This document shows, piece after piece, positions 9,034 through 18,829 of a stretch of DNA of 64,000 bases. Location of the stretch: the NCBI GenBank assembly GCA_031180725.1, contig JAPSLO010000001.1, forward strand, positions 434,001-498,000, read 5' to 3'. The notes beneath the pieces were generated by a model. It saw only the letters and a program-made list of their open reading frames with translations, searched no databases and was not told where the DNA came from. Source of the DNA: Roseomonas sp. (lineage in GTDB: Bacteria; Pseudomonadota; Alphaproteobacteria; Acetobacterales; Acetobacteraceae). The translations under genes and the position numbers were made by a program. The stretch's first letter is position 1. The number at the start of each line of letters is the position of its first letter.

Positions 9034-9728
9034 GCACGCCCGCCTCCACCGAGGACCCGGTTGCGGCGCTGGTCGCCCGCCTGCCGCATAAGTTTCGGCG
9101 GCCCGAACTGGTGCTGCATGCGCTGACGCACCGCTCCGCCGCCGATCCGAAGAACCGGATGCTGGATTCCAACGAGCGGCTGGAATTCGTGGGCGATCGC
9201 GTGCTGGCGCTGATCATGGCCGAATGGCTGGCCGAACGCTTTCCGCAGGAACGGGAAGGCGATCTGGGCAAGCGGCTCGCGGCCCTGGTGGCGCAGGACA
9301 GCTTGGCCAAGGTGGCGGCAAAGATCGGGGTCGCGGCCGCGCTCCGCATCCCCGCGAATGAGGAGCGCTCCGGCGTGCGCAACCGCGCCAGCGTGCTCTC
9401 GGACGCCGTGGAGGCGTTGCTGGGCGCCATCTACATGGATGGCGGGCTGGAACCGGCACGCGTGCTGATCCGGCGCGAATGGGCCGACCTGCTGGAATCC
9501 TCGGCCCGCCCGCCAGTCTCGCCCAAGACGCGGTTGCAGGAATGGTCGCTGGGGCGGGGGCTCGGCCTGCCGGAATATGTGCTGGTCTCCACCGCCGGGC
9601 CGTCCCATGCGCCGGTCTTCACCGTGCGGGTTTTGGCCGGCGGCCAGGATGCCGAGGCCACCGGCGAGAGCAAGCGCGCCGCCGAGCAGGCGGCGGCCGA
9701 GAAGCTGCTTCGGGTGCTGGGCGCATGA
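9030..9728 (+). CDS. rnc: Ribonuclease III
   Basis: A 232-residue double-strand-specific RNase that matures rRNA and cuts structured mRNAs. The signature NERLEFVGDRVLALI supplies E49, E52 and D56; SDAVEALLGAIYMDGG supplies D125 and E128. A C-terminal dsRNA-binding domain follows (KTRLQEWSLGRGLGLPEY and later GESKRAAEQAAAEKLL). The GTG at 9030 overlapping the lepB stop was chosen because the frame upstream would lie fully inside lepB. The gene ends in ATGA shared with era. Confidence 0.95.
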   Translation: MSTPASTEDPVAALVARLPHKFRRPELVLHALTHRSAADPKNRMLDSNERLEFVGDRVLALIMAEWLAERFPQEREGDLGKRLAALVAQDSLAKVAAKIGVAAALRIPANEERSGVRNRASVLSDAVEALLGAIYMDGGLEPARVLIRREWADLLESSARPPVSPKTRLQEWSLGRGLGLPEYVLVSTAGPSHAPVFTVRVLAGGQDAEATGESKRAAEQAAAEKLLRVLGA

Positions 9729-10633
9729 GCGAGGCGACACCGGGCACAAGGTGCGGGTTGGTGGCCGTGGTGGGCGCGCCCAATGCCGGCAAGTCCACGC
9801 TGGTGAATGCGTTGACCGGCACCAAGGTGACCATTGTCTCGCCCAAGCCGCAGACCACGCGCTTCCGCATCCGCGCGGTAGTGATGCGCGGCGAGAGCCA
9901 AATCGTGCTGGTGGACACGCCCGGCATCTTCGCCCCGCGCCGTCGGCTGGACCGGGCGATGGTAGCCGCAGCCTGGGGCGGCGCGCAGGATGCCGATCTG
10001 ACCCTGCTGCTGGTGGACGCGAAGGCGGGGCTGAAGGACGATGTGCGCGCCATCGTGGACGGGCTGGCGAAGACCAGCCGCCCGCTGATGCTGGCGCTGA
10101 CCAAGGCCGACCTGATTCCGCGCGAAAAGCTGCTGCCGTTGGCGAAGGAGCTGAACGACCTGCTGCCCTTCCGGGAGACCTTCATGATCTCCGCCCTGAA
10201 GGGCGACGGGCTGGACCGGATGCAGGATGTCCTGGCGGCCGCGATGCCGCCGGGGCCGTACCTTTTCCCGGAGGACGACCTTTCTGACCTGCCGCAGCGC
10301 ATGCTGGCGGCCGAGATTGTGCGTGAGCAGATCCTGCGCCAGACGCATGAGGAAGTGCCGCATCACGCCACGGTGGAAACCGAGCAGTGGGAGGAGCGGA
10401 AGGATGGCAGCGCGCGCATTGATGTGACCATCTATGTCAGCCGCGCCAGCCAGAAGGCCATCCTGATCGGCGATGGCGGCAGCCGCATCAAGGAGATCGG
10501 CGCGCGCGCACGGGCGGAGTTGGAGAAGCTGCTGGAACGTCGCATCCACCTGTTCCTGAACGTCAAGGAGCGCGCGGGCTGGGACGAGGAGCGCAGCCGG
10601 CTGCGCGCGATCGGGCTGGACGACGTCGGGTAA
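9725..10633 (+). CDS. era: GTPase Era
   Basis: Era, 302 residues, is an essential GTPase that binds 16S rRNA and helps the small ribosomal subunit mature. The P-loop GAPNAGKST begins at residue 17, the G3 box is DTPGIF and the G4 box TKAD. The C-terminal KH domain includes ILIGDGGSRIKEIGARAR. The ATG overlaps the rnc stop by four bases, as is common for this pair. Confidence 0.96.
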   Translation: MSEATPGTRCGLVAVVGAPNAGKSTLVNALTGTKVTIVSPKPQTTRFRIRAVVMRGESQIVLVDTPGIFAPRRRLDRAMVAAAWGGAQDADLTLLLVDAKAGLKDDVRAIVDGLAKTSRPLMLALTKADLIPREKLLPLAKELNDLLPFRETFMISALKGDGLDRMQDVLAAAMPPGPYLFPEDDLSDLPQRMLAAEIVREQILRQTHEEVPHHATVETEQWEERKDGSARIDVTIYVSRASQKAILIGDGGSRIKEIGARARAELEKLLERRIHLFLNVKERAGWDEERSRLRAIGLDDVG

Positions 10634-10870
10634 CGCGGCGGCGCTGCGCCCGGAATTCCGCCGCGGCCACGCGGTCGTGTGCAGAAACAGGTTGCAGTTC
10701 CGCCCCGCATCACCCATGTCTAATGCGTCAAATTCGTCTGGTTTCCGGCCTGGTCGCCTGCTTGCCGCCTTCGTGCGGATGCGTGCCGAGCCTGCTGCCC
10801 GTCTCCCTTCGAAGCTTGATTCCGTCGTGCGATGTCCGCACGGCGGCCCTCGAACGGACGGAACATCTCC
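10634..10870 (+). other. 237-base leader/intergenic region before the cold-shock gene
   Basis: No gene is supported here. The composition is less GC-rich than the flanks. The length and position fit the long structured 5' leader typical of cspA-type genes, but I found no clear promoter pair or obvious stem to prove a transcript start. GGACGGAA lies 7 bases before the csp ATG. Confidence 0.35.
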
Positions 10871-11077
10871 ATGTCCATCGGCACCGTAAAGTGGTTCAAC
10901 GCGACCAAGGGCTACGGCTTCATCAAGCCGGATGACGGCTCCAACGACGTCTTCGTTCATATCTCCGACGTGCAGCGCTCCGGCCTGCAGGAAGTCCGCG
11001 AAGGCGACAAGCTGGAGTTCGACCTGCAGCGTGGTCAGCAGGGCAAGGTCTCTGCCACCAACCTGAAGCTCGCCTGA
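10871..11077 (+). CDS. Cold-shock protein (CspA family)
   Basis: A 68-residue single cold-shock domain that binds single-stranded RNA and melts structure. RNP1 is KGYGFIKPDD and RNP2 is VFVHISDV, both intact. The ATG at 10871 gives the family start MSIGTVKWFN; an in-frame ATG further upstream adds unrelated residues. It is a single-gene unit, preceded by a 237-base leader and closed by a perfect hairpin terminator 7 bases after the stop. Confidence 0.95.
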   Translation: MSIGTVKWFNATKGYGFIKPDDGSNDVFVHISDVQRSGLQEVREGDKLEFDLQRGQQGKVSATNLKLA

Positions 11078-11084
11078 GCCGACG

Positions 11085-11112
11085 GGCCGGGACTGTCTCG
11101 GCAGTCCCGGCC
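11085..11112 (+). terminator. Perfect 11-bp hairpin after the cold-shock gene
   Basis: GGCCGGGACTG (11085-11095) pairs without mismatch with CAGTCCCGGCC (11102-11112) over the loop TCTCGG. No T-run follows, which is common for terminators in very GC-rich genomes. Confidence 0.7.
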
Positions 11113-11274
11113 ATCGCGGGCGCGGCCATCTGGCCCGCCCGCATGGCATCCGCCACGACTGGCTGATGCAGTGGCCTTGCGGCTGAGGCCGCCGGCCCGT
11201 TGCCGGCCAAGAAAATCAGCTGGCTCGGTGCGTCGCCCATGAGCTTTGTCCATGGGAACCCGGAAGGAATAGCC

Positions 11275-11487
11275 ATGCCAGCGCACAGCTTCGCCGTCGG
11301 CCAGCGCGTCGAACTCGTCCCTGGTCGCCTGGACGGCAATGTCCCGCGCGGCACCTATACCGTTCAGCGCCAGTTGCCGAATGACGGCGCCGACCGTGAA
11401 TACCGCGTGCGGAGCGTGCAGGACGGGCATGAGCGCGTGGTGCGCGAAAGCCAGCTCCGCGCGGGCGCCGCGCGCATTTTTGGCTGA
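11275..11487 (+). CDS. Small SH3-like protein, function unknown
   Basis: A 70-residue product with no leader or membrane segment. It begins MPAHSFAVGQRVELVPGRLD and contains GTYTVQRQLP and EYRVRSVQDGHERVVRES, an alternation of short strands typical of a KOW/SH3-like barrel. The ATG at 11275 was chosen because GGAAGGA lies 6 bases upstream; the longer frame from 11200 has no such site. I do not recognise a named family. It stands alone between the cold-shock gene and a convergent EAL gene. Confidence 0.65.
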   Translation: MPAHSFAVGQRVELVPGRLDGNVPRGTYTVQRQLPNDGADREYRVRSVQDGHERVVRESQLRAGAARIFG

Positions 11488-11574
11488 AGCCGCAGCGCCG
11501 GCAGCTTTCGCAGGCCGTACGCCCTACGCACGCATAGGCGCGCCGATGCCGCTCCCGGCGCGTTCCGCCTGCCG

Positions 11575-13161
11575 TCAGGCGAGCTGCAGGCTTGTGTCCG
11601 CGGCCCCGGCGGCGATCAGGGCGCGCGCTTCCTCAGGCGGAACGGGAGATCCCAGCAGCCAGCCCTGGCCGCGATCGCAGCCCAGCGCCAGCAGGCGCCG
11701 CGCCTGGTCCTCCGTCTCGATGCCTTCCGCCATCACGGGCAGGCCCAGGCTATGGCCGAGGCGCAGTATCGCGTCGACGATAGCGCCGACGCGCGGATCG
11801 GTATCCAGGTCGCGCAGGAAGGCGCGGTCCATCTTGATCTCGTCGAAGGGGAGGCGGCGCAGATAGGCCAGGCTGGACCAGCCGGTGCCGAAATCATCCA
11901 GCGCGATGGTGCAGCCCAGCGCGCGCAGCGCCTCCATTGCCCGCACGGCCTGCTGCGCATCGCGCACCAGCAGGCTTTCCGTGACTTCGAACTGCAAACG
12001 CTGTGGCGCGAGGCCGGAACTGGCCAGCGCCTCCCGGACCACCGGCACCAGCGCTTCGCTGCGCAACTGCGCGGCGGAAAGGTTCACCGCGATCTTCAGC
12101 TCCTCCGGCCAGCTCGCGGCCTCGGCCGTGGCGGTGCGGATGACCCAGTTGCCCAGTGGCTCGATCAACCGGCTTTCCTCGGCCAGAGGGATGAAGGCCG
12201 CCGGCGGCAGCAGGCCGCGCGTCGGGTGTCGCCAGCGTAGCAGCGCCTCGAAGCCGATCAGCCGACGGTCGGTCAGGCGGCGCTGGGGCTGCCAGTGCAG
12301 CACGAAGCTGCCCTCGGCAATCGCCTCGCGCAGCTCGCGCTCGGTCTGGCGGCGGTGGCGCAGGGCGGAGTCCTGTTCGGGCGCGAAGCACTGGATGGTA
12401 GGGCAGGGGGCGCTGCGGGCGGTGGCTAGCGCGTCCTCGGCATGGGCGAGGAGCTGCTCGGCCTCGCAGCCATCCTCCGGCCCGATGGCGACACCGATAT
12501 CGGGTTCGAGTTGGACGGCCTGGCCATTCAGCACCAGCGGCTCCTTCATCGCGGTGGCCAGGCGCTCGGCGAGACCCACGGCATGGGCCGGGTCCAGCAG
12601 GTCTGTCTGCACCACCAGGAAGCGGTTGCTGCCCAGCCGCGCCACCAGGTCTTCCCGCCGTACCGCCAGGCGCAGGCGCTGGGCCACCATGCGGAGCACC
12701 TGATCGCCGCCGGCGCGGCCGAGCCTTTCGTTCACCTCGCGGAAGTAGCGGATATCCAGCACCAGCACCCCGGTATGCGCGCCCTGGCGGCAGGAGAGGC
12801 CGAGAGCCGCCTGCAGCCTCTCGCGCAGGCCGAGATGGGTGGGCAGACCGGTCAGCTCGTCCCGGCCCGGCTGGTCCGCGCCCGTGTCGGCGGCCAGGCC
12901 CGGTGGCGGGCATCGTAGGGTGAACCCGAGGGTACCGGCACCCAAGGACAGCGCCAGCAGGGTGGCTGCGCTGGCGGCCGTATCCGTCAGGCTGGGGGAA
13001 AAAGCCAGGCCGATCCCCGCACCCGCTAGAAGAAGCGCGGCGAGGTTGAGGCCACGCGCCAACGCCGGGGCGTAGGCATGCGTCCAGACCGCCGGCGCTC
13101 CGGGTGGAAGTCCGGAGAGCAGGGCCAGCGTGGGGAGCCGGGAGCGCAGCGACCGTTCCAT
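11575..13161 (-). CDS. EAL-domain cyclic-di-GMP phosphodiesterase with degenerate GGDEF domain
   Basis: A 528-residue protein with two N-terminal membrane segments (about residues 37-55 and 62-82), a GGDEF-type domain (about 100-250) and an EAL domain (about 270-515). The cyclase signature is replaced by GSNRF at 177-181, so cyclic-di-GMP synthesis is unlikely. The phosphodiesterase residues are present: E305 in GFEALLRW, AVNLSAAQL, FEVTES, D422-D423 in DDFGTGWSSL, the lysine in IKMDRAF and the glutamate in AEGIETED. It should hydrolyse cyclic-di-GMP, perhaps with GTP sensed by the dead cyclase domain, as known in relatives. The frame is open to 13245, but the sequence upstream of 13161 has lower GC and contains a promoter for yebC, so the ATG at 13161 is preferred. 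Confidence 0.88.
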   Translation of the reverse strand: MERSLRSRLPTLALLSGLPPGAPAVWTHAYAPALARGLNLAALLLAGAGIGLAFSPSLTDTAASAATLLALSLGAGTLGFTLRCPPPGLAADTGADQPGRDELTGLPTHLGLRERLQAALGLSCRQGAHTGVLVLDIRYFREVNERLGRAGGDQVLRMVAQRLRLAVRREDLVARLGSNRFLVVQTDLLDPAHAVGLAERLATAMKEPLVLNGQAVQLEPDIGVAIGPEDGCEAEQLLAHAEDALATARSAPCPTIQCFAPEQDSALRHRRQTERELREAIAEGSFVLHWQPQRRLTDRRLIGFEALLRWRHPTRGLLPPAAFIPLAEESRLIEPLGNWVIRTATAEAASWPEELKIAVNLSAAQLRSEALVPVVREALASSGLAPQRLQFEVTESLLVRDAQQAVRAMEALRALGCTIALDDFGTGWSSLAYLRRLPFDEIKMDRAFLRDLDTDPRVGAIVDAILRLGHSLGLPVMAEGIETEDQARRLLALGCDRGQGWLLGSPVPPEEARALIAAGAADTSLQLA

Positions 13162-13233
13162 GGCACTACCGTGGCGGCATCTCATGAACCATAGGTTGAG
13201 ATACGCGAAACGCAACAGTGCCGATGTGCGGAT

Positions 13234-13262
13234 TTGCCGCATCACCCCCCGCCCCGTTATAG
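13234..13262 (+). promoter_or_regulatory. Candidate sigma-70 promoter of yebC
   Basis: TTGCCG (13234-13239), exactly 17 bases, then TTATAG (13257-13262). It lies about 90 bases before the yebC ATG inside the divergent gap 13162-13352. Confidence 0.5.
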
Positions 13263-13352
13263 GGACTGCCTTCCGCCTCCGCCGGGGCGGGTGGGCCCGT
13301 CTTCCGGGCCTGCCTGGCCGCGGAAGCGCCAGAGATACGGAGCCCCCTGGCC

Positions 13353-14102
13353 ATGGCCGGCCATTCCCACGCCAAGAACGTGATGCACCGCAAGGCGGTC
13401 CAGGGCGCCAAGCGCGCCCGCGCCTATGGCAAGCTGATCCGCGAGATCACCGTCTCCGCCAAGCAGGGTCTGCCCGACCCCGCCCACAACCCCCGCCTGC
13501 GCGCGGCGGTGAAGGCGGCGCTGACAGCGAACATGACCCGCGACACCATCGACCGCGCCATCAAGCGCGTCGCGCAGGGGGCCGCCGGCGAGAACTATGA
13601 GGAAGTGCGCTACGAGGGCTACGGCCCGCACGGCATCGCCGTGATCGTCGAGGCACTGACTGATAACCGCAATCGCACCGGCGGCGACCTGCGGTCCATC
13701 TTCGCCAAGAATGGCGGGGCACTGGGCGAGACCAATTCGGTGGCCTTCCAGTTCGAGCGCAAGGGCGTGCTGCGCTACCCCGTCTCCGCCGCCGATGCGG
13801 ACACCATGCTGGAGGCCGCGATCGAGGCCGGGGCCGAGGATGTGGAGAGCACCGAGGACGGGCACGAGGTCTCGACCTCGGTCGAGGATTTCGCCGCCGT
13901 GCGCGACGCACTGGAGCAGAAATTCGGCACCGCCGAGGCGGCGCGGCTGGAATGGTGGCCTTCCACCACGCTGACGCTGGATGCCGAGAAGGCAGCCGAG
14001 GTGATGAAGTTGCTGGACGCGCTGGACGACCACGACGACGTCCAGCAGGTCTATGCGAACCTCGAGGCCGACGAGGCCGCGATGGAGGGGCTGACTGCCT
14101 GA
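13353..14102 (+). CDS. yebC: YebC/PmpR family transcription or translation factor
   Basis: A 249-residue member of the TACO1/YebC family. The start [20 protein letters not shown] and the blocks [17 protein letters not shown] and [11 protein letters not shown] are hallmark regions. Members have been described as DNA-binding regulators and, more recently, as factors that help ribosomes through proline stretches; which applies here cannot be told from sequence. The proline-rich TolA encoded 5.5 kb away would be a natural client of the latter role, which is my inference. In many proteobacteria yebC precedes ruvC, as here with one cupin gene inserted on the other strand. Confidence 0.94.
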   Translation: MAGHSHAKNVMHRKAVQGAKRARAYGKLIREITVSAKQGLPDPAHNPRLRAAVKAALTANMTRDTIDRAIKRVAQGAAGENYEEVRYEGYGPHGIAVIVEALTDNRNRTGGDLRSIFAKNGGALGETNSVAFQFERKGVLRYPVSAADADTMLEAAIEAGAEDVESTEDGHEVSTSVEDFAAVRDALEQKFGTAEAARLEWWPSTTLTLDAEKAAEVMKLLDALDDHDDVQQVYANLEADEAAMEGLTA

Positions 14103-14126
14103 GATTGGAAGGCGGGCTGCGGGGAT

Positions 14127-14597
14127 TCAGCCCGGCGGCCCCTCCAGCATCTCCACCCCGTGCCGGGCGCAGGCGGCACCGACGCGGGCGAGGTCCTCGG
14201 GCCCTGGTGGGCCGGCGGGCGGCGCAGGCTGGCCGATGTCGCGGAAGAAGGCAGCCATGGCGTCATCCAGCAGCACCAGCATGGCGCCCGGCCTCTCGGC
14301 CGCATTGCGGTAGCCATGCGGGGCATGGGCGGGCACCTGCACGACATCGCCGGGCTTTGCCACCACGTCCTGTCGCCCCATTGGCCCGATGCGGCTGAAG
14401 GTGATCTCGCCGGACAGGACCTGGAAGAGTTCCGGCGAGGCGTGACGGTGCAGCGGCACTCCGGCGCCGGGCGAGACATCCACCAGTGCGGCGAAATTCT
14501 CCTTCCCGGGCGGCGCGCCCAGGATGCGCAGGCGCTCGCCCAGTACCCAGAGCGTCTCCAGCCGGTCTTCCGGCGTCAGCGTGACTTCGGCGGCCAT
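14127..14597 (-). CDS. Cupin-domain protein
   Basis: A 156-residue single cupin barrel of unknown substrate. Metal-type motif 1 is seen in GVPLHRHASPELFQVLSGE (two histidines and a glutamate) and motif 2 in PAHAPHGYRNAAE. The ATG at 14597 follows AAAGGGA by about 10 bases; the much longer open frame upstream runs antisense through ruvC and is rejected. It lies between yebC (convergent) and ruvC (divergent). Such stand-alone cupins include small dioxygenases and sugar-binding proteins, so no reaction is proposed. Confidence 0.82.
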   Translation of the reverse strand: MAAEVTLTPEDRLETLWVLGERLRILGAPPGKENFAALVDVSPGAGVPLHRHASPELFQVLSGEITFSRIGPMGRQDVVAKPGDVVQVPAHAPHGYRNAAERPGAMLVLLDDAMAAFFRDIGQPAPPAGPPGPEDLARVGAACARHGVEMLEGPPG

Positions 14598-14798
14598 ACG
14601 GGCATTTCCCTTTGATCGGGCCTGATTGGGCGCCGCCCCGGGCGGCTTCGGCTTGGTACCTATCCAGCAGGGCCGGACCGCGCCATGCAACGGCGTTGCG
14701 GCCCCGCGCCTGTCACTGCCTGCGGCGGTCGTTGCGCAGGGCGCTTCGCCTGGCCGGGCGCGTGCCGGTGCCAGGGCCTTTCTGCTAGACCCGCGGCG

Positions 14799-15323
14799 AT
14801 GTCCGGTTCCCCGATTCGCATCCTCGGCCTGGATCCCGGCCTGCAGCACACCGGCTGGGGGCTGGTGGAGCATGACGGCTTCCGCCTGCGCTTCCTGGCC
14901 GATGGCGTGGTCTCCACCAAGGCAGGCGAGCCGCTGGCCGAGCGCCTGCTGCTGCTGCATCGCGGCCTGGCGGAGGTGATCGCGCGCTGGACGCCGGACG
15001 AGGCGGCGGTGGAGAACACCTACGTCGCCCGCAACCCGGACAGCGCGCTGAAGCTGGGCCAGGCGCGTGGCGTGGTGCTGCTGGCCCCGGCGGTGGCGGG
15101 CCTGCCGGTGCGCGAATACGGCGCGATGGAGGTGAAGCGCGCCGTGGTGGGCACCGGCCATGCCGCGAAGGAACAGGTGCAGGCCATGGTCCGCCAGTTG
15201 CTGCCGGGCGTCACCTTCTCCCGCGCCGATGCGGCGGATGCGCTGGCGATCGCGATCTGCCACGCGCATCACCGCTCCACGCGCAATGCCTACTCCGCCG
15301 CCGTCGCGAGGGCGGCGCGATGA
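14799..15323 (+). CDS. ruvC: Crossover junction endodeoxyribonuclease RuvC
   Basis: The Holliday-junction resolvase, 174 residues. The acidic site is complete: D12 in LGLDPGLQHTGWG, E72 in VENTYV, and D144 and D147 in ADAADALAIAICHAH. The ATG at 14799 gives the normal family start; the frame open to 14685 adds an arginine-rich stretch with no homology. It is followed by ruvA after 61 bases and ruvB, giving a ruvCAB unit. Confidence 0.96.
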   Translation: MSGSPIRILGLDPGLQHTGWGLVEHDGFRLRFLADGVVSTKAGEPLAERLLLLHRGLAEVIARWTPDEAAVENTYVARNPDSALKLGQARGVVLLAPAVAGLPVREYGAMEVKRAVVGTGHAAKEQVQAMVRQLLPGVTFSRADAADALAIAICHAHHRSTRNAYSAAVARAAR

Positions 15324-15384
15324 AGGGGATGGCCAAGGCAACCTGCGAAGCGGCCCGCGCCCGGCCTCTGAAGGCGGACACATT

Positions 15385-16014
15385 ATGATCGGAAGTCTCC
15401 GCGGCGTTCTCGAAAGCACCCATGAGGGCGGCTGCGTGCTGGATGTGAACGGTGTCGGCTACCTGCTGAGCTGCTCGCGCAAGACGCTGGACCGGCTGAC
15501 GGCGCGGGAGGGCGCGCAGAAGCTGCTGGTGGAAACCCGCGTCAGCCAGGATGCCATCACGCTCTACGGCTTCTTCGACGCATCGGAACGCGAGGCCTTC
15601 CGCGCCCTGATCGAGGTGAAGACGGTCGGGCCGCAGAAGGCGCTGCTGGTGCTCTCGGGCCTGACGCCGAACGAGTTGGCGCGTGCCATCGCGGGGAAGG
15701 AGCGCAAGCGCCTGGCGGAGGTGAAGGGCCTCGGCGCCGCCACCGCCAACCGAATCATCGACGAGCCGGCAATGCAGAAATGGGCCGTCGGCCGCGCGAT
15801 GCCGGAAGCCGATGGCGCCGGCGGCGTTCCCATTGCCCCGCCGCCGGCGGCGGAGGAGGGGGCCGAAGCTGATGCCGTCTCGGCGCTGGTCAATCTCGGC
15901 ATGAAGCGGCCGGAGGCGACGGCGGCGGTGAACCGCGCGGCGAAGCGCGTTGAGAAGGGCGCGCCCCTTGAGACCCTGATCACCGAGGCGCTGAAGGAGA
16001 TGGCGCCGCGATGA
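15385..16014 (+). CDS. ruvA: Holliday junction DNA helicase subunit RuvA
   Basis: RuvA, 209 residues, binds the four-way junction and loads RuvB. The OB-fold domain starts [12 protein letters not shown], the helix-hairpin-helix region includes [15 protein letters not shown] and [12 protein letters not shown], and the flexible linker (about 140-165) leads to the C-terminal RuvB-binding domain with [18 protein letters not shown]. The start at 15385 was chosen on family length. Its stop overlaps the ruvB ATG by four bases. Confidence 0.96.
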   Translation: MIGSLRGVLESTHEGGCVLDVNGVGYLLSCSRKTLDRLTAREGAQKLLVETRVSQDAITLYGFFDASEREAFRALIEVKTVGPQKALLVLSGLTPNELARAIAGKERKRLAEVKGLGAATANRIIDEPAMQKWAVGRAMPEADGAGGVPIAPPPAAEEGAEADAVSALVNLGMKRPEATAAVNRAAKRVEKGAPLETLITEALKEMAPR

Positions 16015-17060
16015 GCGAACGCATCACGGACCCCGAGCGCCAGCCCGACGACACCGGCGAGGGCAGCCTGCGCCCGCAGACCCTGCGCGACTTCATCGGC
16101 CAGAAATCCCTGCGGGAGAACCTGGAGGTCTTCGTCGCCGCCGCCCGCCAGCGCGGCGAGGCGATGGACCATGCGCTGTTCTTCGGCCCGCCTGGCCTCG
16201 GCAAGACCACCCTGGCGCAGATCGTGGCGCGGGAGCTGGGCGTGGGGTTCCGCGCCACTTCCGGCCCCATCCTGCAGCGCGCCGGCGACCTGGCGGCGAT
16301 CCTGACCAATCTGCAGCCGCGCGACGTGCTCTTCGTGGACGAGATCCACCGGCTGCAGCCGGCCATCGAGGAGACGCTCTACCCCGCGATGGAGGATTTC
16401 CGGCTGGACCTCATCATCGGGGAAGGGCCGGCCGCGCGCACGGTGCGCATCGATCTGCCGCCCTTCACCCTGGTCGGCGCCACCACCCGGGCGGGGCTGC
16501 TGAGCCAGCCCCTGCGCGACCGCTTCGGCATCCCGCTCCGCCTGCAATTCTATGAGGTGGAGGAACTGCTGCTGATCGTGAAGCGCGGCGCGGAGAAGCT
16601 GGGCTTCGCCCTGGCCGAGGACGGCGCGCTGGAGATCGCCCGGCGATCCCGCGGCACGCCCCGCGTGGCAGGGCGGCTGCTGCGCCGGGTGCGGGATTTT
16701 GCCCAGGCCGCCGGCCGCCCGGCCGACCGTGCCATGGCGGATCAGGCGCTGGCGCGCCTGGAGGTGGACCGGCTGGGCCTGGATGCCCAGGACCGCCGCT
16801 ATCTCCGCCGCATCGCCGAACACCATGGCGGCGGCCCGGTAGGGGTGGAGACCCTGGCCGCGGCGCTGGCCGAAAGCCGCGACACGCTGGAGGAGGTGAT
16901 CGAGCCCTTCCTGATCCAGGAGGGGCTGGTGCTGCGTACTCCTCGCGGCCGGGTCCTGGGGTTGGCCGGCTGGCAGCATCTGGGGCTGACTCCCCCGGCC
17001 GGCTTCGGGGCGCAGCTCGACCTGCTGGCCGCATTGCCGCCACAGGAGCCGCCGGAGTGA
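16011..17060 (+). CDS. ruvB: Holliday junction branch migration ATPase RuvB
   Basis: The hexameric AAA+ motor of branch migration, 349 residues. Walker A is [13 protein letters not shown], Walker [10 protein letters not shown], sensor 1 VGATTRAG and the arginine-finger region [12 protein letters not shown] winged-helix C-terminal domain ([21 protein letters not shown]) binds DNA. It ends in a GTGA overlap with ybgC, so the Ruv genes read straight into the Tol-Pal operon. Confidence 0.97.
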   Translation: MSERITDPERQPDDTGEGSLRPQTLRDFIGQKSLRENLEVFVAAARQRGEAMDHALFFGPPGLGKTTLAQIVARELGVGFRATSGPILQRAGDLAAILTNLQPRDVLFVDEIHRLQPAIEETLYPAMEDFRLDLIIGEGPAARTVRIDLPPFTLVGATTRAGLLSQPLRDRFGIPLRLQFYEVEELLLIVKRGAEKLGFALAEDGALEIARRSRGTPRVAGRLLRRVRDFAQAAGRPADRAMADQALARLEVDRLGLDAQDRRYLRRIAEHHGGGPVGVETLAAALAESRDTLEEVIEPFLIQEGLVLRTPRGRVLGLAGWQHLGLTPPAGFGAQLDLLAALPPQEPPE

Positions 17061-17485
17061 CGCAATTCCACCGTTTCGCTATCCGGGTCTATTTCGAGGA
17101 TACCGATGCCGGCGGGGTGGCCTACCACGCGAATTACCTGAGATGGGCCGAAAGGGCCCGGACCGAATCCTTGCGCGCCATGCACTTGCCCCATGCACTT
17201 ATGATGGAGCGTCACAATACGATGCTCGTGGTGCGGCGCATCGAAGTGGAGTATGTGCGGCCCGCCCGGCTCGATGACCTGCTAGTGATCGAGACCCGGA
17301 TCCGTGGCCTCGGCGCCGCCACCCTCGACCTCGACCAGCGCGTGCTGCGGGAGGATGACGGAGCGGAGTTGGCGCGGCTTCTGGTCGGGCTCGTCTGCGT
17401 CAGCGCGGACGGTCTGCGCCCGGCCCGCGTCCCCGAACCCTGGCGGAGCGAGCTGGCGCAACGATTGAAGGGCGGAAACGCCTGA
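17057..17485 (+). CDS. ybgC: Tol-Pal-associated acyl-CoA thioesterase
   Basis: A 142-residue hotdog-fold thioesterase. The catalytic aspartate D17 lies in [21 protein letters not shown], the signature of the YbgC group. In other bacteria it works on short-chain acyl-CoA and associates with phospholipid synthesis enzymes; its constant place ahead of tolQ suggests an envelope role. Start is GTG, overlapping the ruvB stop. Confidence 0.93.
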   Translation: MTQFHRFAIRVYFEDTDAGGVAYHANYLRWAERARTESLRAMHLPHALMMERHNTMLVVRRIEVEYVRPARLDDLLVIETRIRGLGAATLDLDQRVLREDDGAELARLLVGLVCVSADGLRPARVPEPWRSELAQRLKGGNA

Positions 17486-17517
17486 CCTGTGGCCCCCGGA
17501 AGGGGGCCGGGAGAGAT

Positions 17518-17523
17518 AGGAGG
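17518..17523 (+). promoter_or_regulatory. Shine-Dalgarno sequence that fixes the TTG start of tolQ
   Basis: AGGAGG, spaced 7 bases from TTG at 17531. It is the strongest ribosome site in the operon and compensates for the rare start codon. Confidence 0.8.
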
Positions 17524-17530
17524 CCCGGCC

Positions 17531-18283
<753 letters not shown>

Positions 18284-18289
18284 CGCGCC

Positions 18290-18805
<516 letters not shown>

Positions 18806-18829
18806 GGGCGGGACAGGGGATTTGACGCG

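Noticed and set aside
13162..13245. N-terminal extension of the EAL protein
   Set aside because: The stretch has lower GC, reads as unconserved residues and contains a good promoter for the divergent yebC.
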